Shown here piece after piece: positions 1-8,702 of a DNA stretch of 64,000 nucleotides. Both the position numbers and the translations under genes were made by a program. Below the pieces are notes generated by a model that saw only the letters and a program-made list of their open reading frames with translations, had not been told where the DNA came from and searched no databases. Origin of the DNA: Micromonospora deserti (GTDB lineage: Bacteria; Actinomycetota; Actinomycetes; Mycobacteriales; Micromonosporaceae); NCBI RefSeq assembly GCF_003236335.1, contig NZ_POUB01000002.1:1-64000 (forward strand), written 5' to 3'. How positions within the stretch are numbered: position 1 is the first letter of the stretch; every line of letters starts with the position of its first letter.

Positions 1-451
1 GCGCGGGGGTGGTCGGCGCCGGAGTGCCCGGCGCGCCGGTGCACGTCACACCGTTGAGGGCGAACGTGGCCGGTGCCGGGTTGCTCCCACCCCAGGAGCC
101 GTTGAAGCCGAAGGAGGTGCCGGCTCCGGTGCCCAGGGCGCCGTTGTAGCTGACGTTGGTGGCGGTGACCCGGTTGCCGCTCTGGTTAACGGTGGCGTTC
201 CATGCCTGGCTGACGCTCTGCCCGGCGGTGTACGTCCAGGCCAGCGTCCAGCCGTTGAGTGGATCACCGAGATTGGTGACGGTAACATCGGCGCCGAAGC
301 CGCCGGGCCACTGATTGGTGATCCGGTAGTCGACCCGGCAGCCGGGTGCGGCAGCCTGCGCTCCGGTGACCGTGAGCGCCGCGCCGCCGGTGGTGGCCAG
401 CGCAGCGACCACCGCGATCACCAGCCGTGCGCCTGTTCTGGGCAATGTCAT
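1..451 (-). CDS. Secreted CBM2 (cellulose-binding) protein, N-terminal part
   Basis: The reverse strand opens at ATG 451 behind GGAGGGAC. About 30 residues of signal peptide (basic n-region TGAR, then an Ala/Val/Thr-rich core ending AQAAA) precede a carbohydrate-binding module of family 2: CRVDYRITNQWPGGFGADVT, then NGWTLAWTY, then SWGGSNPA and a closing Cys. The module is bracketed by two Cys and has the exposed Trp residues expected for cellulose or chitin binding. A Pro/Thr linker starts at the window edge, so the catalytic domain (cellulase, xylanase or LPMO in known relatives) lies outside. The gene is truncated only by the window, so its activity cannot be named. Confidence 0.85.
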   Translation of the reverse strand, partial: MTLPRTGARLVIAVVAALATTGGAALTVTGAQAAAPGCRVDYRITNQWPGGFGADVTVTNLGDPLNGWTLAWTYTAGQSVSQAWNATVNQSGNRVTATNVSYNGALGTGAGTSFGFNGSWGGSNPAPATFALNGVTCTGAPGTPAPTTPA

Positions 452-1084
452 GGGCTGTCCCTCCACTGTCAGGCCCGGGCGCCGCGGGCATCGACCACCA
501 GGGCATAGATTGATTGTTGTCCATGCAAACTAAGTGGTGGCACGAGACGTCAGCAAGCAGCCCGCACCGGTATTTCGCAAGCATCGCCGTAGTTGGCGGT
601 ACCTCTTGCCGAAATAGTTTTCGTCAGCGAAGGTGGCGTACTTCCCTGACGCTGACCGGTGGCCGCGGGGCATACCGGGGTCGGTGCAAGCTCCCGGTAG
701 GACAGCAGTCGACCATGAACGACCGCCCAGCACGGGAGCTTCGAGCGGTCTTTCGGATCGGCTTGCCCCGAAGCCGAGCGGGCTTGGACATCGTCAACGT
801 CGGGCCGGTCGAGTGGTCAAAATCTCGTACGACCTCTTGCCGGACGGCAGGCATCCATTTCGCTGCAGCTCAGGACTGATCTGCGTTGCCGGTCAGGGTC
901 TCCGGCGCGAGACGGACACGCGGCGCGTTCAGGACCGCCTGTATCGGCGAAGAGGCGTGACCTGTACTTCTACCCGCCGGCGCTGCTCTGCACCAGCGAG
1001 GAAGGAATCCACCTCACGGATATCGTGCCCATGCGCCGGACGCGCGGCCGCAATTGCGTGCTCGGTTCTCATGAGGTGGGGAAA
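452..1084. other. Intergenic stretch, no supported gene
   Basis: Short overlapping frames here have no recognisable family or convincing ribosome site. The one regular element is an inverted repeat CGAAA-TAGT-TTTCG at 610-623, about 160 bases upstream of the divergent CBM2 gene. It could be a regulator site but nothing ties it to a specific protein. Confidence 0.4.
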
Positions 1085-2134
1085 GTGGAGAAAGAAGCGC
1101 AAGGTCAGCATCGGGTACCGCGGCGGCGGGGGCGACGGCCGACGCGCCCCGATCCTGATTCGGGCCCGGTGGGCGCCTTCGCCGACCGGCTGTGGCGATT
1201 GAAGCAGGTGGCGGGCGATCCCTCGTACGAGGAGATGTCCGTGCGCCTGGGTGCGGCCGCCTCGAAGTCGTCGCTGGCCGCCGCGGCCCAGGGCCGGATT
1301 CTTCCCAGCTGGGAGACGACATGGGAGTTCGTACGAGTTCTCGCCGTCGACCGGCTGGGCCACGACCCGCTGGACACCGAGAAGGAGTGGCGGGAGCGCT
1401 GGATGCAGGCCAAGGCTGCCGGGCATTCGGCGGGCACCGCGTCGGCCGCCGACGCGGTGCCCGAACCACCCGGGGCATCGGAGGCGTCCACGGCGTTCAA
1501 GGGGACGCCGCTGTCCGACACCAGCGAGATCCAGGAGCCCAGGCCGACCGGCGAAGCCGGCCGTACCGGCGACAGCAGATGTGGACGGACGGCTCCGGCC
1601 GTCGCCGTCGAGCCTTCACCGCCTTCGCCGCCTTCACCACCCCGGCTGCGCGGCCGTCGGCGCATCGTCATCGCCGGCGTGGCCGCGGCCATGGCTGTCC
1701 TCACCGGTGCTGTTCTCGCCTTCGTCGTGCTCGACCGGCAGGCAGGCAAGAGCAATGCCAGGGTGGCGCCAGGGGGCGCCGCGTCGCCCAATCATGACGA
1801 CTCTCAATTCGAAGGCGACATCACCTATCCCGACGGGACTCTGGTGCCGCCGAACTCCTCGTTCACGAAGATCTGGAGGATCCGCAATACGGGCTCAGTG
1901 TTGTGGGCCAACCGCTTTTTGGCACGTGTGAACGAAGAGCCCTGCCAAGCGCCGAAGGCGGTCGCCATCCCGCAGACAAGGCCGGGAGAGGCCGTGGACA
2001 TCGCGGTGACTGTCCGGACCCCCAGCAAGCCCGGAAGATGCAAAATCTACTGGAAGATGGCCGACGAGCAGGGACGAACGCATTTCCCGCTCAAGCGTCC
2101 GGTCTTCCTGGATGTACGGGTCGGTGGCCCGTGA
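1085..2134 (+). CDS. HTH-transmembrane protein with extracytoplasmic NBR1-type Ig domain
   Basis: The product is about 349 residues. An N-terminal region (about 30-110) resembles the actinobacterial XRE-like HTH with WETTWEFVRVLAVDRLG. A Pro/Ser-rich linker follows, then one transmembrane segment near 195-215 (AGVAAAMAVLTGAVLAFVVL), then a C-terminal Ig-like domain related to the NBR1 central domain (DGTLVPPNSSFTKIWRIRNT, then RPGEAVDIAVTVRTP, to the end). The layout suggests a membrane-bound sensor or regulator displaying an Ig domain outside. GTG 1085 is preferred because gaggtgggg sits just upstream; in-frame GTG 1025, ATG 1031 and GTG 1076 are possible. Ligand and DNA target are unknown. 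Confidence 0.75.
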   Translation: MEKEAQGQHRVPRRRGRRPTRPDPDSGPVGAFADRLWRLKQVAGDPSYEEMSVRLGAAASKSSLAAAAQGRILPSWETTWEFVRVLAVDRLGHDPLDTEKEWRERWMQAKAAGHSAGTASAADAVPEPPGASEASTAFKGTPLSDTSEIQEPRPTGEAGRTGDSRCGRTAPAVAVEPSPPSPPSPPRLRGRRRIVIAGVAAAMAVLTGAVLAFVVLDRQAGKSNARVAPGGAASPNHDDSQFEGDITYPDGTLVPPNSSFTKIWRIRNTGSVLWANRFLARVNEEPCQAPKAVAIPQTRPGEAVDIAVTVRTPSKPGRCKIYWKMADEQGRTHFPLKRPVFLDVRVGGP

Positions 2135-2202
2135 CTTCCGTACCGACCCGTACATCCCCGTTCACACATCGGTCCAGCTGGCTACGAACCACGCGGCGAG
2201 GC

Positions 2203-2244
2203 GGCGAAGCCTGCCGGTGCCGGATCGCACCGGCAGGCTTCGCC
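2203..2244. terminator. Bidirectional transcription terminator hairpin
   Basis: A perfect 18-bp stem (GGCGAAGCCTGCCGGTGC at 2203-2220 pairing with 2227-2244) encloses a six-base loop. It lies between the converging stops at 2134 and 2319. No T tract follows, as is common in high-GC Gram-positives. Position and stem strength support a shared terminator. Confidence 0.85.
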
Positions 2245-2318
2245 CCCGTTCACACCCCTCGCTCACATCCGGTGCGCAAGTTCGCCGGAGGGCCGGCTCA
2301 CCTGGACATCGGGGTGGG

Positions 2319-2732
2319 TCAGCCGCAGTTGGTACCGCGCTTGCCGCCCTCGGTGCCGCTGATGCGGCCCATCCAGTCCACGCACTTGTCCGCTGCGGAC
2401 AGGTAGATCGGACCGGCGTAGGACGTGAAGTAGCCGCCCTCGTAGGCCGTCCAGTGGTTTCCGACCGGGTGGACCGCCAGGCCCGCCTCGATGAGCACGG
2501 CCGAGCCGGCGGTGTTCCGCTTGGCGATCACGCAGTTCTTGCCCGTGGACGAGTTGTAGGTGAGGAACACGGTCCCCTTGGTGCCGATCGCGGCGGAGTT
2601 CACGACGCCGTAGCCGGACCCGCACTCGCCTCCGTAGGTGGCCGCGTACGCCGGGGTCGCCGCGGCCAACGCTCCGGCCACCATGGTGGCGGTGCAGGCG
2701 AAGGTTGCGGCGGTGGTCTTGACGAGCTTCAT
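2319..2732 (-). CDS. SapA-like spore-associated secreted protein, copy 1
   Basis: A 137-residue exported protein: basic start MKLVK, hydrophobic core and an AYAA-type cleavage region near residue 30. The mature part has the SapA pattern YGGECGSGYGVVNSAAIG, TVFLTYNSSTGKNCV, SYAGPIYLSAADKCVDWMG and a terminal Cys-Gly. Four Cys suggest two disulfides. ATG 2732 follows ggaggaacc. The gene lies 44 bases downstream of a second copy in the same orientation, so both probably share a transcript. SapA was described as a spore-coat-associated protein in Streptomyces; its biochemical role is not established. Confidence 0.85.
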   Translation of the reverse strand: MKLVKTTAATFACTATMVAGALAAATPAYAATYGGECGSGYGVVNSAAIGTKGTVFLTYNSSTGKNCVIAKRNTAGSAVLIEAGLAVHPVGNHWTAYEGGYFTSYAGPIYLSAADKCVDWMGRISGTEGGKRGTNCG

Positions 2733-2776
2733 GTGGTTCCTCCGGTGCTTGCCGTCAGTCGGGTCTGTCGGTCGGG

Positions 2777-3187
2777 TCAGCCGCAGTTGGTGCCGTAGCG
2801 CGTCCTGGAGGCGGTTCCGATGGTGCCGCCCCAGTCCACGCACGAGCCTGCCGCCGACACGTAGACCGGCCCCGCGTAGGTCGTGTAGTTGCCGCTGTCC
2901 TTCACCCAGGACGAGGTGCCGGAACGGCGGAGGTACGCCTCCATGAGCGTGGCGGTCCCCGGGTTCTCCCGCACGGTAACGACGCAGTTCTTCCCCGTGG
3001 ACGAGTTGTAGGTCAGGTACACCGTGCCCCGGCTGTCGGGAAGGTCGATCAGGTTGACGACGCCATAGCCGGAGCCGCACTGCCCGCCGTAGAGCGCAGC
3101 GTGCGCGGGTGCGGCATTGACCATGGCTCCGGCCGTCGCGGCGGCCGCCGCGAATCCCAGCGCGGCGACCTTCTGCGAAATGCGCAC
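2777..3187 (-). CDS. SapA-like spore-associated secreted protein, copy 2
   Basis: A 136-residue paralogue of its downstream neighbour, sharing CGSGYGVVN, VYLTYNSSTGKNCVV, TYAGPVYVSAAGSCVDWGG and the terminal NCG. The signal peptide is Ala-rich and ends PAHAA. GTG 3187 is chosen because AAAGGGAAA sits just upstream; an in-frame ATG at 3217 would add ten residues but lacks a ribosome site. This copy is closer to the canonical Streptomyces form (CVDWGGTIG), whereas copy 1 has CVDWMGRISG. Tandem duplication is seen directly; what separates the two roles is unknown. Confidence 0.83.
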   Translation of the reverse strand: MRISQKVAALGFAAAAATAGAMVNAAPAHAALYGGQCGSGYGVVNLIDLPDSRGTVYLTYNSSTGKNCVVTVRENPGTATLMEAYLRRSGTSSWVKDSGNYTTYAGPVYVSAAGSCVDWGGTIGTASRTRYGTNCG

Positions 3188-3461
3188 AAGTTTCCCTTTC
3201 TGCTGTGAGTGGTTGCGCATGACGCTGGCATGCGCGCTGGCCGACACCAAGCGATCTTCGTCCAGTGATCTTCCAGTGGATTATTCGGAGAACTAACCCC
3301 CAGGTCAGAGCCTCGACCGAGGGGAGCGGCGCACGGCTTCGGAGGCGTACTGACACGCGGGCCAAGGAAGCTACCGCTTCCCGGCCAATTCGTCCGGATG
3401 CTCCCGTGCGGCAGCCGTCAACGGCCCGGTCCCGGCTGCGGCGGTGGCGCACCGGCCGTCG

Positions 3462-3515
3462 TTGTGCCACACTCGGGTCAAGAGTTATAGAACTCTCTGG
3501 TGAGTTATAGAACTC
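3462..3515 (+). promoter_or_regulatory. Promoter and duplicated palindromic operator of the trpBA-gntR operon
   Basis: Two identical 14-mers GAGTTATAGAACTC (3482-3495 and 3502-3515) are each an inverted repeat GAGTT-N4-AACTC, and their centres are 20 bp apart, two helical turns. A plausible promoter overlaps them: -35 TTGTGC at 3462-3467, 18-base spacer, -10 TATAGA at 3486-3491. Binding would block the -10 and start site. The GntR-type repressor encoded at the end of the same operon is the natural candidate, giving autoregulation; that assignment is inference. Confidence 0.8.
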
Positions 3516-3567
3516 AGTACTGATCGACTGGACCGCGCCGGCTGTGGCGCACGGTGAGGTGAGTTTC

Positions 3568-4761
3568 TTGACTGATGTGCTGTTGCCACCGCGACCCGGT
3601 GGGATGAGCGACCCCGGGCGGCAGGGAAGGTTCGGTGAGTACGGGGGCGGGTATGTGCCGGAGTCGCTGGTGGCCGCCTGCCGGGAGGTGGAGGAAGCCT
3701 TCCGGGAGGCCTGGGTGGACCCCGGCTTTCGGGGCAGCCTCGCGAGGCTGCTGGCGGTGCACATCGGTCGGCCGACACCGCTGACTCCGGTCCGACGCCT
3801 GTCCGCGGAGTTGGGTATCAACCTGCTGCTCAAGCGCGAGGACCTGGCCCATACCGGCTCACACAAGATCAACAACGTGACAGGTCAGGCGCTGCTCGCG
3901 AGTCGGATGGGCAAGACCCGCCTGATCGCTGAGACGGGCGCCGGGCAACACGGTGTGGCGACCGCGACCGTAGCCGCACTGCTTGGGCTGAAGGCGACCG
4001 TATTCATGGGCGAGCGTGACATCGAGCGGCAGGCGCTCAACGTGTTCCGGATGCGCATGCTGGGCGCCGAGGTGATACCAGTCGGGACCGGTAGCCGTAC
4101 CCTCAAAGACGCCACCAGCCAGGCGATGCGCCACTGGGTCGGCGCGACGGAAGACTCGTACTACTGCGTCGGCTCGGTCATCGGGCCCCACCCCTACCCA
4201 TGGATGGTGCGGACCTTCCAGCGGGTGATCGGTGACGAGGCACGCGGTCAGTGCGCCAGCGAGCTGAGCACCGGGGTGCCGGACTACGTGGTGGCGTGTG
4301 TCGGCGGCGGCTCCAACGCGGCGGGCACCTTCGCGGGTTTCGTCGACACGTCCGCCCGGTTGGTGGGCGTGGAGGCCGAGGGCGGCGCCGGCGCGGCTCT
4401 GGGCCGGGCCGGCGTGCTGCACGGTGCCCGTTCGCTGTTTCTGCAGGACGGCCACGGGCAGATTGTCGAGGCGCACTCCGTCGCCGCGGGACTGGACTAT
4501 CCGGGTGTCGGGCCCGAGCACGCGTACCTGCGCGATCTCGGCCGGGCTCGCTACGTCACGGTGACCGACGACGAGGCGATCTCCGCCTTGGTACGGCTCG
4601 CCCGCACCGAAGGGATCGTCCCGGCCATCGAGTCGGCGCACGCGGTCGCCTGGGTGATCCGTGCGGCGGGCGCGGGCGAGCTGCCGTCCGGTGCGACCGT
4701 CCTGCTCACCCTGTCCGGGCGAGGCGACAAGGATGTTTCGACCCTGAAGGAGCAGCTGTGA
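3568..4761 (+). CDS. trpB: Tryptophan synthase beta chain
   Basis: This catalyses PLP-dependent condensation of indole with serine to give tryptophan. The product is about 397 residues, normal for the family. The start [15 protein letters not shown], the PLP lysine context [15 protein letters not shown] (Lys100), the [12 protein letters not shown] loop, the phosphate-binding GGGSNA and the C-terminal LSGRGDKD are all present. TTG 3568 is chosen because GAGGTGA, a seven-base match to anti-SD, ends five bases before it; GTG 3544 is the longest alternative. The gene overlaps trpA by four bases. No other trp pathway genes are nearby, so this may be a second, specially regulated synthase. Confidence 0.93.
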   Translation: MTDVLLPPRPGGMSDPGRQGRFGEYGGGYVPESLVAACREVEEAFREAWVDPGFRGSLARLLAVHIGRPTPLTPVRRLSAELGINLLLKREDLAHTGSHKINNVTGQALLASRMGKTRLIAETGAGQHGVATATVAALLGLKATVFMGERDIERQALNVFRMRMLGAEVIPVGTGSRTLKDATSQAMRHWVGATEDSYYCVGSVIGPHPYPWMVRTFQRVIGDEARGQCASELSTGVPDYVVACVGGGSNAAGTFAGFVDTSARLVGVEAEGGAGAALGRAGVLHGARSLFLQDGHGQIVEAHSVAAGLDYPGVGPEHAYLRDLGRARYVTVTDDEAISALVRLARTEGIVPAIESAHAVAWVIRAAGAGELPSGATVLLTLSGRGDKDVSTLKEQL

Positions 4762-5543
4762 CACTCGAAACGCGCCTGCGGGACCGCCGCGACGCCGGCC
4801 GCAAGCTGCTGATGCCGTACGTCACCGGCGGCATCACCCCGACCTGGGTCGACTATCTGCGTGCCTTCGCCGACGCGGGCGCCGACGCGATCGAGGTCGG
4901 TCTGCCGTTCTCCGATCCCACGCTGGACGGTGTCACCATCCAGCAGGCGACCGACGCAGCGTTGGCGCGTGGTGCGACGGCTCGCGACATCCTCGGCGAC
5001 ATCAGCGGTCTCGAACACGACGTTCCGCTGGTTGCCAGCACGTACTACAACCTCGTCGTCCACGACGGTCCGGAGCGGTTCTGCGCGGCGCTCCGCGATG
5101 CCGGAGTCACCGGCCTGATCGTGCCGGACCTTCCGCTGGACGAGGCTGGCGACCTCGAGGATGCGGCCGCCTCCGCCGGCATCGACCTGGTCCTGCTCGC
5201 CTCGCCGGCGACGCCCCAACCACGACTGGACGAGATCGCCCGGCGCAGCCGTGGCTTCATCTACGCCGTGTCACTGATGGGTACGACCGGCGAGCGATCC
5301 GTCGTTGCCGAGTCCGCCACGACCCTCGCCAGTAGGATCAAGCGCAGCACGGAGCGCCCGGTCATGGTCGGGTTCGGCATCTCCACGCCGGAGCATGCGG
5401 TCGAAGCCGCCCGAAGCGCCGACGGTGTCATTGTCGGCGCCGCGGTCATGCGTCGGGTACTGGACGGAGCCATCCCGCACGACGTCGGTGCCGACCTCGC
5501 TAGGATGCGCCGAGCACTCGACCAGGAGCGTGACCGACGTTGA
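4758..5543 (+). CDS. trpA: Tryptophan synthase alpha chain
   Basis: This cleaves indole-3-glycerol phosphate to indole, channelled to the beta chain. At 261 residues it has the TIM-barrel landmarks: [34 protein letters not shown], with the catalytic Glu in IEVG and Asp in FSDP, then [30 protein letters not shown] and [14 protein letters not shown] 4758 overlaps the trpB stop as GTGA with AAGGAG just upstream, implying coupled translation. It overlaps the regulator gene downstream in the same way. Confidence 0.93.
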   Translation: MTLETRLRDRRDAGRKLLMPYVTGGITPTWVDYLRAFADAGADAIEVGLPFSDPTLDGVTIQQATDAALARGATARDILGDISGLEHDVPLVASTYYNLVVHDGPERFCAALRDAGVTGLIVPDLPLDEAGDLEDAAASAGIDLVLLASPATPQPRLDEIARRSRGFIYAVSLMGTTGERSVVAESATTLASRIKRSTERPVMVGFGISTPEHAVEAARSADGVIVGAAVMRRVLDGAIPHDVGADLARMRRALDQERDRR

Positions 5544-6295
5544 CCAGCAGTTCCGGACACGAGGCGAGGTACCGGGCTATCGCCGCGGACCTCGCCGCGA
5601 AGATCCGGGCGGGCCACTACGCCCCGGGCGAGGCGCTACCAGCCCAACGTGAGCTGAGCGCCGCGTACGGGGTCACCCTGATGACCCTCCGCCAGGCGCT
5701 TCGGCAACTCAGCGACGACGGCCTCATCGTCCAGCAGCCGGGGCGGGGCACCTTCGTCGCCCCGCCCCACCTGGCGTACCAACTCGGCTCGCTGCAGAGC
5801 CTCGCCGACGATCTGAAGAAACAGGGCCACGCCGTGCGTACCGTCGTCCTGGCGCGCTCGATCCGCCGCGCGTCAACGCGCATCGCCGCCCAGCTCCGCA
5901 TCCCGCCCGGCGACACCGCCCTGCGGCTGGAACGGCTCCGCGAGTTCGCCGGACGCCCCGCGATCCACCAGGTTTCCTGGATCCGCCAACCACAGGCCGA
6001 CCAGATTCGTGATCGCGACTTCACGAACGTCTCGCTCTACGGCGCGCTCGCCGACGCCAACGTCGCGGTTGCCCGCGCGGCCGAGACGATCCGGCCCGGC
6101 CTGCTGAGCCCTGCCACGGCGCGTCATCTAAAGGAGACCGCTGGGAGCCCGGTCTTCGTCAGTGACCGAATCACGTACACGCTGGATGCCACCGCCGTCG
6201 TCGTCGACCGGGCAACGATCCTCGGCAGCATGATGCAGATCCGAACGGAACGGGCAGCCACCGGACTGTCCCTGGCATGGGGCGCGAGCGGGTGA
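5540..6295 (+). CDS. GntR/HutC-family transcriptional regulator
   Basis: The 251-residue product has an N-terminal winged HTH (about 10-75: IAADLAAKIRAGHYAPGEAL, ELSAAYGVTLMTLRQALRQL, then GRGTFVAPP) and a C-terminal UTRA ligand domain (about 95-240). It starts at TTG 5540 inside the trpA stop (TTGA), with AGGAG upstream. As last gene of the operon it probably senses tryptophan, indole or a related metabolite and binds the duplicated palindrome upstream of trpB. Ligand and binding are inference; the family and operon position are seen. Confidence 0.88.
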   Translation: MTSSSGHEARYRAIAADLAAKIRAGHYAPGEALPAQRELSAAYGVTLMTLRQALRQLSDDGLIVQQPGRGTFVAPPHLAYQLGSLQSLADDLKKQGHAVRTVVLARSIRRASTRIAAQLRIPPGDTALRLERLREFAGRPAIHQVSWIRQPQADQIRDRDFTNVSLYGALADANVAVARAAETIRPGLLSPATARHLKETAGSPVFVSDRITYTLDATAVVVDRATILGSMMQIRTERAATGLSLAWGASG

Positions 6296-6361
6296 CTACG
6301 TGCGCAGCCCGTGGTGCCGTGCGTGCTCGGCCCTGGACGGCAGGTCCACGATGGACGTCCA

Positions 6362-6712
6362 TCACCTGACGTACGGGTGCACCTCGCCGGCGGCGATGCG
6401 GCCCAGCGACTTGAGCGCGGCCAGTGCGGTGGCCCAGTTGAGGACCAGGCCGAGCGCCTGCTCGTCGGCCCAGCCCGCCGGCACCGGCGCCACCGCGACC
6501 GCGGATAGCACCATGTATTCGGCGAAGGCGCCGTACCCGGTGCCGATGATGTGGGCGCCGAGGGTCAGGCCGGTCACCTCCTCGCCCACAGCGACGATTT
6601 CACCAGCGGCCTCGAACCCCGCGGCCGCGGGCCGCCGTGGTACGTGCCGTAGGTCTGCATGACGTCGGCGAAGTTGACGCCTGAGGCGGTGACCCGGATC
6701 AGCGTGTGCCGG
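6362..6712 (-). pseudogene. Quinone reductase / zinc-type alcohol dehydrogenase remnant
   Basis: The reverse strand reads IRVTASGVNFADVMQTYGTY and GGPRP, then shifts frame into GFEAAGEIVAVGEEVTGLTL, FAEYMVLSAVAVAPVPAGWA and ATALAALKSLGRIAAGE. These are successive N-terminal and substrate-side blocks of NADPH:quinone oxidoreductase/MDR proteins. Bases are missing between GGPRP and GFEAAG, where relatives have a few extra residues, and the protein stops right before the nucleotide-binding domain. Neither the first beta strand nor the Rossmann half is present, so it is non-functional. Its 5' side joins a different gene remnant. Confidence 0.8.
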
Positions 6713-6953
6713 TAAGACGTGCCGCAGCTTGCCCTGGTAGTCGGCGGCCAGCCGTTCGGCCACGGCGTCTACCTTGTCGGGTTCCTTCAGGGCGAGCGTG
6801 ACGACGTACTCATCCTTCCGCGTCCGCCTCGGCCGGCAGGAACTAGCCGGACGCCGCCACAGCCGGCGGCGCCACGAGCAGCGCGCCAGCCGCGAAGGCG
6901 AGGAGGGCCGCGACGGCCGCCGCCCTCCGCCGGCCCCGACCGGGCCCGGTCAC
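6713..6953 (-). pseudogene. Subtilase (S8) N-terminal remnant: signal peptide and I9 prodomain
   Basis: GTG 6953 overlaps the TGA of the upstream wall-protein gene (GTGA), the mark of an operon partner. It encodes an export signal (GRGRRRAAAVAALLAFAAGA, ending AVAASG), then an in-frame TAG. In a shifted frame follows EYVVTLALKEPDKVDAVAER, AADYQGKLRHV and, after another shift, YRHTL. This matches the start of an inhibitor I9 prodomain as in secreted subtilisin-like proteases. The catalytic domain is absent and the sequence continues into the quinone reductase remnant. One stop, two frameshifts and the truncation make it a pseudogene. Confidence 0.72.
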
Positions 6954-8044
6954 CGGTCCACCCCCGGCGCGGTGAACCGGAGCCGCCGGCGGCGGACGAT
7001 CATCAGCAGCGTCACGCCGGCCGCGGCCAGCATCGCGCCCCCACCGGCCAGCGCGGCGGTCTGAACCCCGGTCACCGGCAGGCCACCGCCGCCGCCCGGC
7101 CCACCGGCGGTGGGCTCGACGCTTGGCGCGGACGTCGGGTCGGCGCCGCCGGACGGCGTCGGGGTGGCGCAGCTCGCCTCGCCGACCGTGTGCCCGCCGA
7201 AGTCCAGGTTGCCGGTGACGTCGCGCAGCCGCAGCACCGTACCCGTCTCGACGGGCACCACGAAGGTGTGTGTGGTGCGCGCGGGCACGTTGCGGTGGTA
7301 GAAGTTGCCGCGCCCCTCCGCCCCGACTGCCAGCACGATCGCGCCGTCCGCGCCGTTGGCCACCCGCACCTGTACGCCCTGGCAGGCGTCGTCCACCTGC
7401 ACGGTGATGTGGTCACGGTCGCACCCGTCCGGCAGGCGGTAGGTGGCCGCCAGCCACAGCGCGTAGCTGCCGTCGGGCAGCGTGGCGCGTAGGCCGTACC
7501 GGTCGCCGTCGGACAGTGGCAGGTAGCGGTACGAACTGCCCGGCGGGATGGAGATCGGATGCTGGCGCGGCGGCTCCGGAGACGCCACCGCGAACCCCTC
7601 GATCGGCGTCGAGCCGGAGTTCTCCAGCTTCAGCTCCGCCCGGAAGCAGTCGTGCTGCGGGGTGACCCGTAGCCGCGGCGGGTTGTCGCAGTCGCGCCGC
7701 ACCAGGTACCGGTAGTCGCGGGACTGGCCGATGTCGGGCCAGCGCAGCTCGACGATGTCGCCGGGCGCCGCGCCGATCTGGTGGTTGCCGCGCGGCCCCA
7801 TGTCGAACTCCTCGACCACGGCGCCGTTGCGCAGTACAAGGGTCCGTCCGAGGCCGGGGTCGCCGATCACGCGGCCGTCGGGCCCCCAGTCCACGCGCAC
7901 CGCGCCGCACAGCGACGAGAACCGGACCTCCCTGGGGTCGGCGGCAGCGGCGGGCATGGCGGTGACGAGAACGAGACCAGCGGCCAAGGGCGCGGCCATC
8001 GCGGTGGCGGCGAGCGCGCGATGGAGCACGGCGGGACAGCGCAT
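6950..8044 (-). CDS. LPxTG-type wall-anchored surface protein
   Basis: The 364-residue product has a signal peptide (CPAVLHRALAATAMAAPLAA, ending PAAAA), a beta-rich body with paired Cys and NHQIG, SGSTPIEGFAV and GNFYHRNVPARTTHTFVVP stretches, a Ser/Thr/Pro/Gly spacer, and a sorting tail LPVTG followed by a hydrophobic segment and RRRRLRF. Sortase should cleave within LPVTG and attach the protein to peptidoglycan. ATG 8044 is chosen because GGAGGG lies ten bases upstream; a longer frame from 8113 lacks a site. Its former operon partner, a subtilase, is broken. The body fold was not recognised. Confidence 0.82.
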   Translation of the reverse strand: MRCPAVLHRALAATAMAAPLAAGLVLVTAMPAAAADPREVRFSSLCGAVRVDWGPDGRVIGDPGLGRTLVLRNGAVVEEFDMGPRGNHQIGAAPGDIVELRWPDIGQSRDYRYLVRRDCDNPPRLRVTPQHDCFRAELKLENSGSTPIEGFAVASPEPPRQHPISIPPGSSYRYLPLSDGDRYGLRATLPDGSYALWLAATYRLPDGCDRDHITVQVDDACQGVQVRVANGADGAIVLAVGAEGRGNFYHRNVPARTTHTFVVPVETGTVLRLRDVTGNLDFGGHTVGEASCATPTPSGGADPTSAPSVEPTAGGPGGGGGLPVTGVQTAALAGGGAMLAAAGVTLLMIVRRRRLRFTAPGVDR

Positions 8045-8702
8045 CGGGGACGGACCCTCCATAACCGGTACGAGGCGCCGGGATGGCGCCCCGAACACCC
8101 CAGCACACGTCACCCCGATCCGGCATGAGTGGCGCGATACTCAACCCCGCCGCTCCCGGTACTCAGTCGATCTGATCTCGACGTGCACGGCCACCACCAG
8201 GTCACAGCCGGCCGGCAGGGCCGGTAAGCCATCCGGTGAAGGGTGCCCAGGGAGTCACGTGAAGGGCTGCGCTTTGCTGGTGCCGGGGCCCCGGAGAGCG
8301 AGGACCAGGAACGCGTCCACTCGCGGTTCGATCACGTTGGGTGGCGGCGGCAGGAGACGGGAGGTGGCGGAGGCTGGCGGCCTGCCGGCTTACCCCGTAG
8401 GCGCTGGCCGTGGTGCCGCCGCCGAGGACCGCTGGTGCTTGTTGTCAGATGGTGGGCCGGGCGGAACGCCGAGGGTGGGGGACGCTCCGCCCGGCCGTGG
8501 ACAGCCGCGCACGTCGGATGTCCACGGTTGGTTATCGTCGCTTGCCGACTCGGTGTTACATGTCGCCGGCTCGGCGTCGCGTGTTCGAGTGTGGTGGCGT
8601 ACGCCGTCTGTGCCGACGTCGAGTGGCCGGGCCGCCGCCGGCCCCACCGCCGCGTCATGACCTCGGCGGTAGTGCAGGGGGCCGGGCGGCGGCCTCGCGG
8701 TC
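8045..8702. other. Intergenic stretch, no supported gene
   Basis: About 660 bases lie between the start of the wall-protein gene and the stop of the GH30-type gene. Frames on both strands are biased Arg/Pro/Gly readings of GC-rich DNA with no recognisable family. It presumably holds the promoter of the wall-protein gene and the end of the GH30 transcript. Confidence 0.4.
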
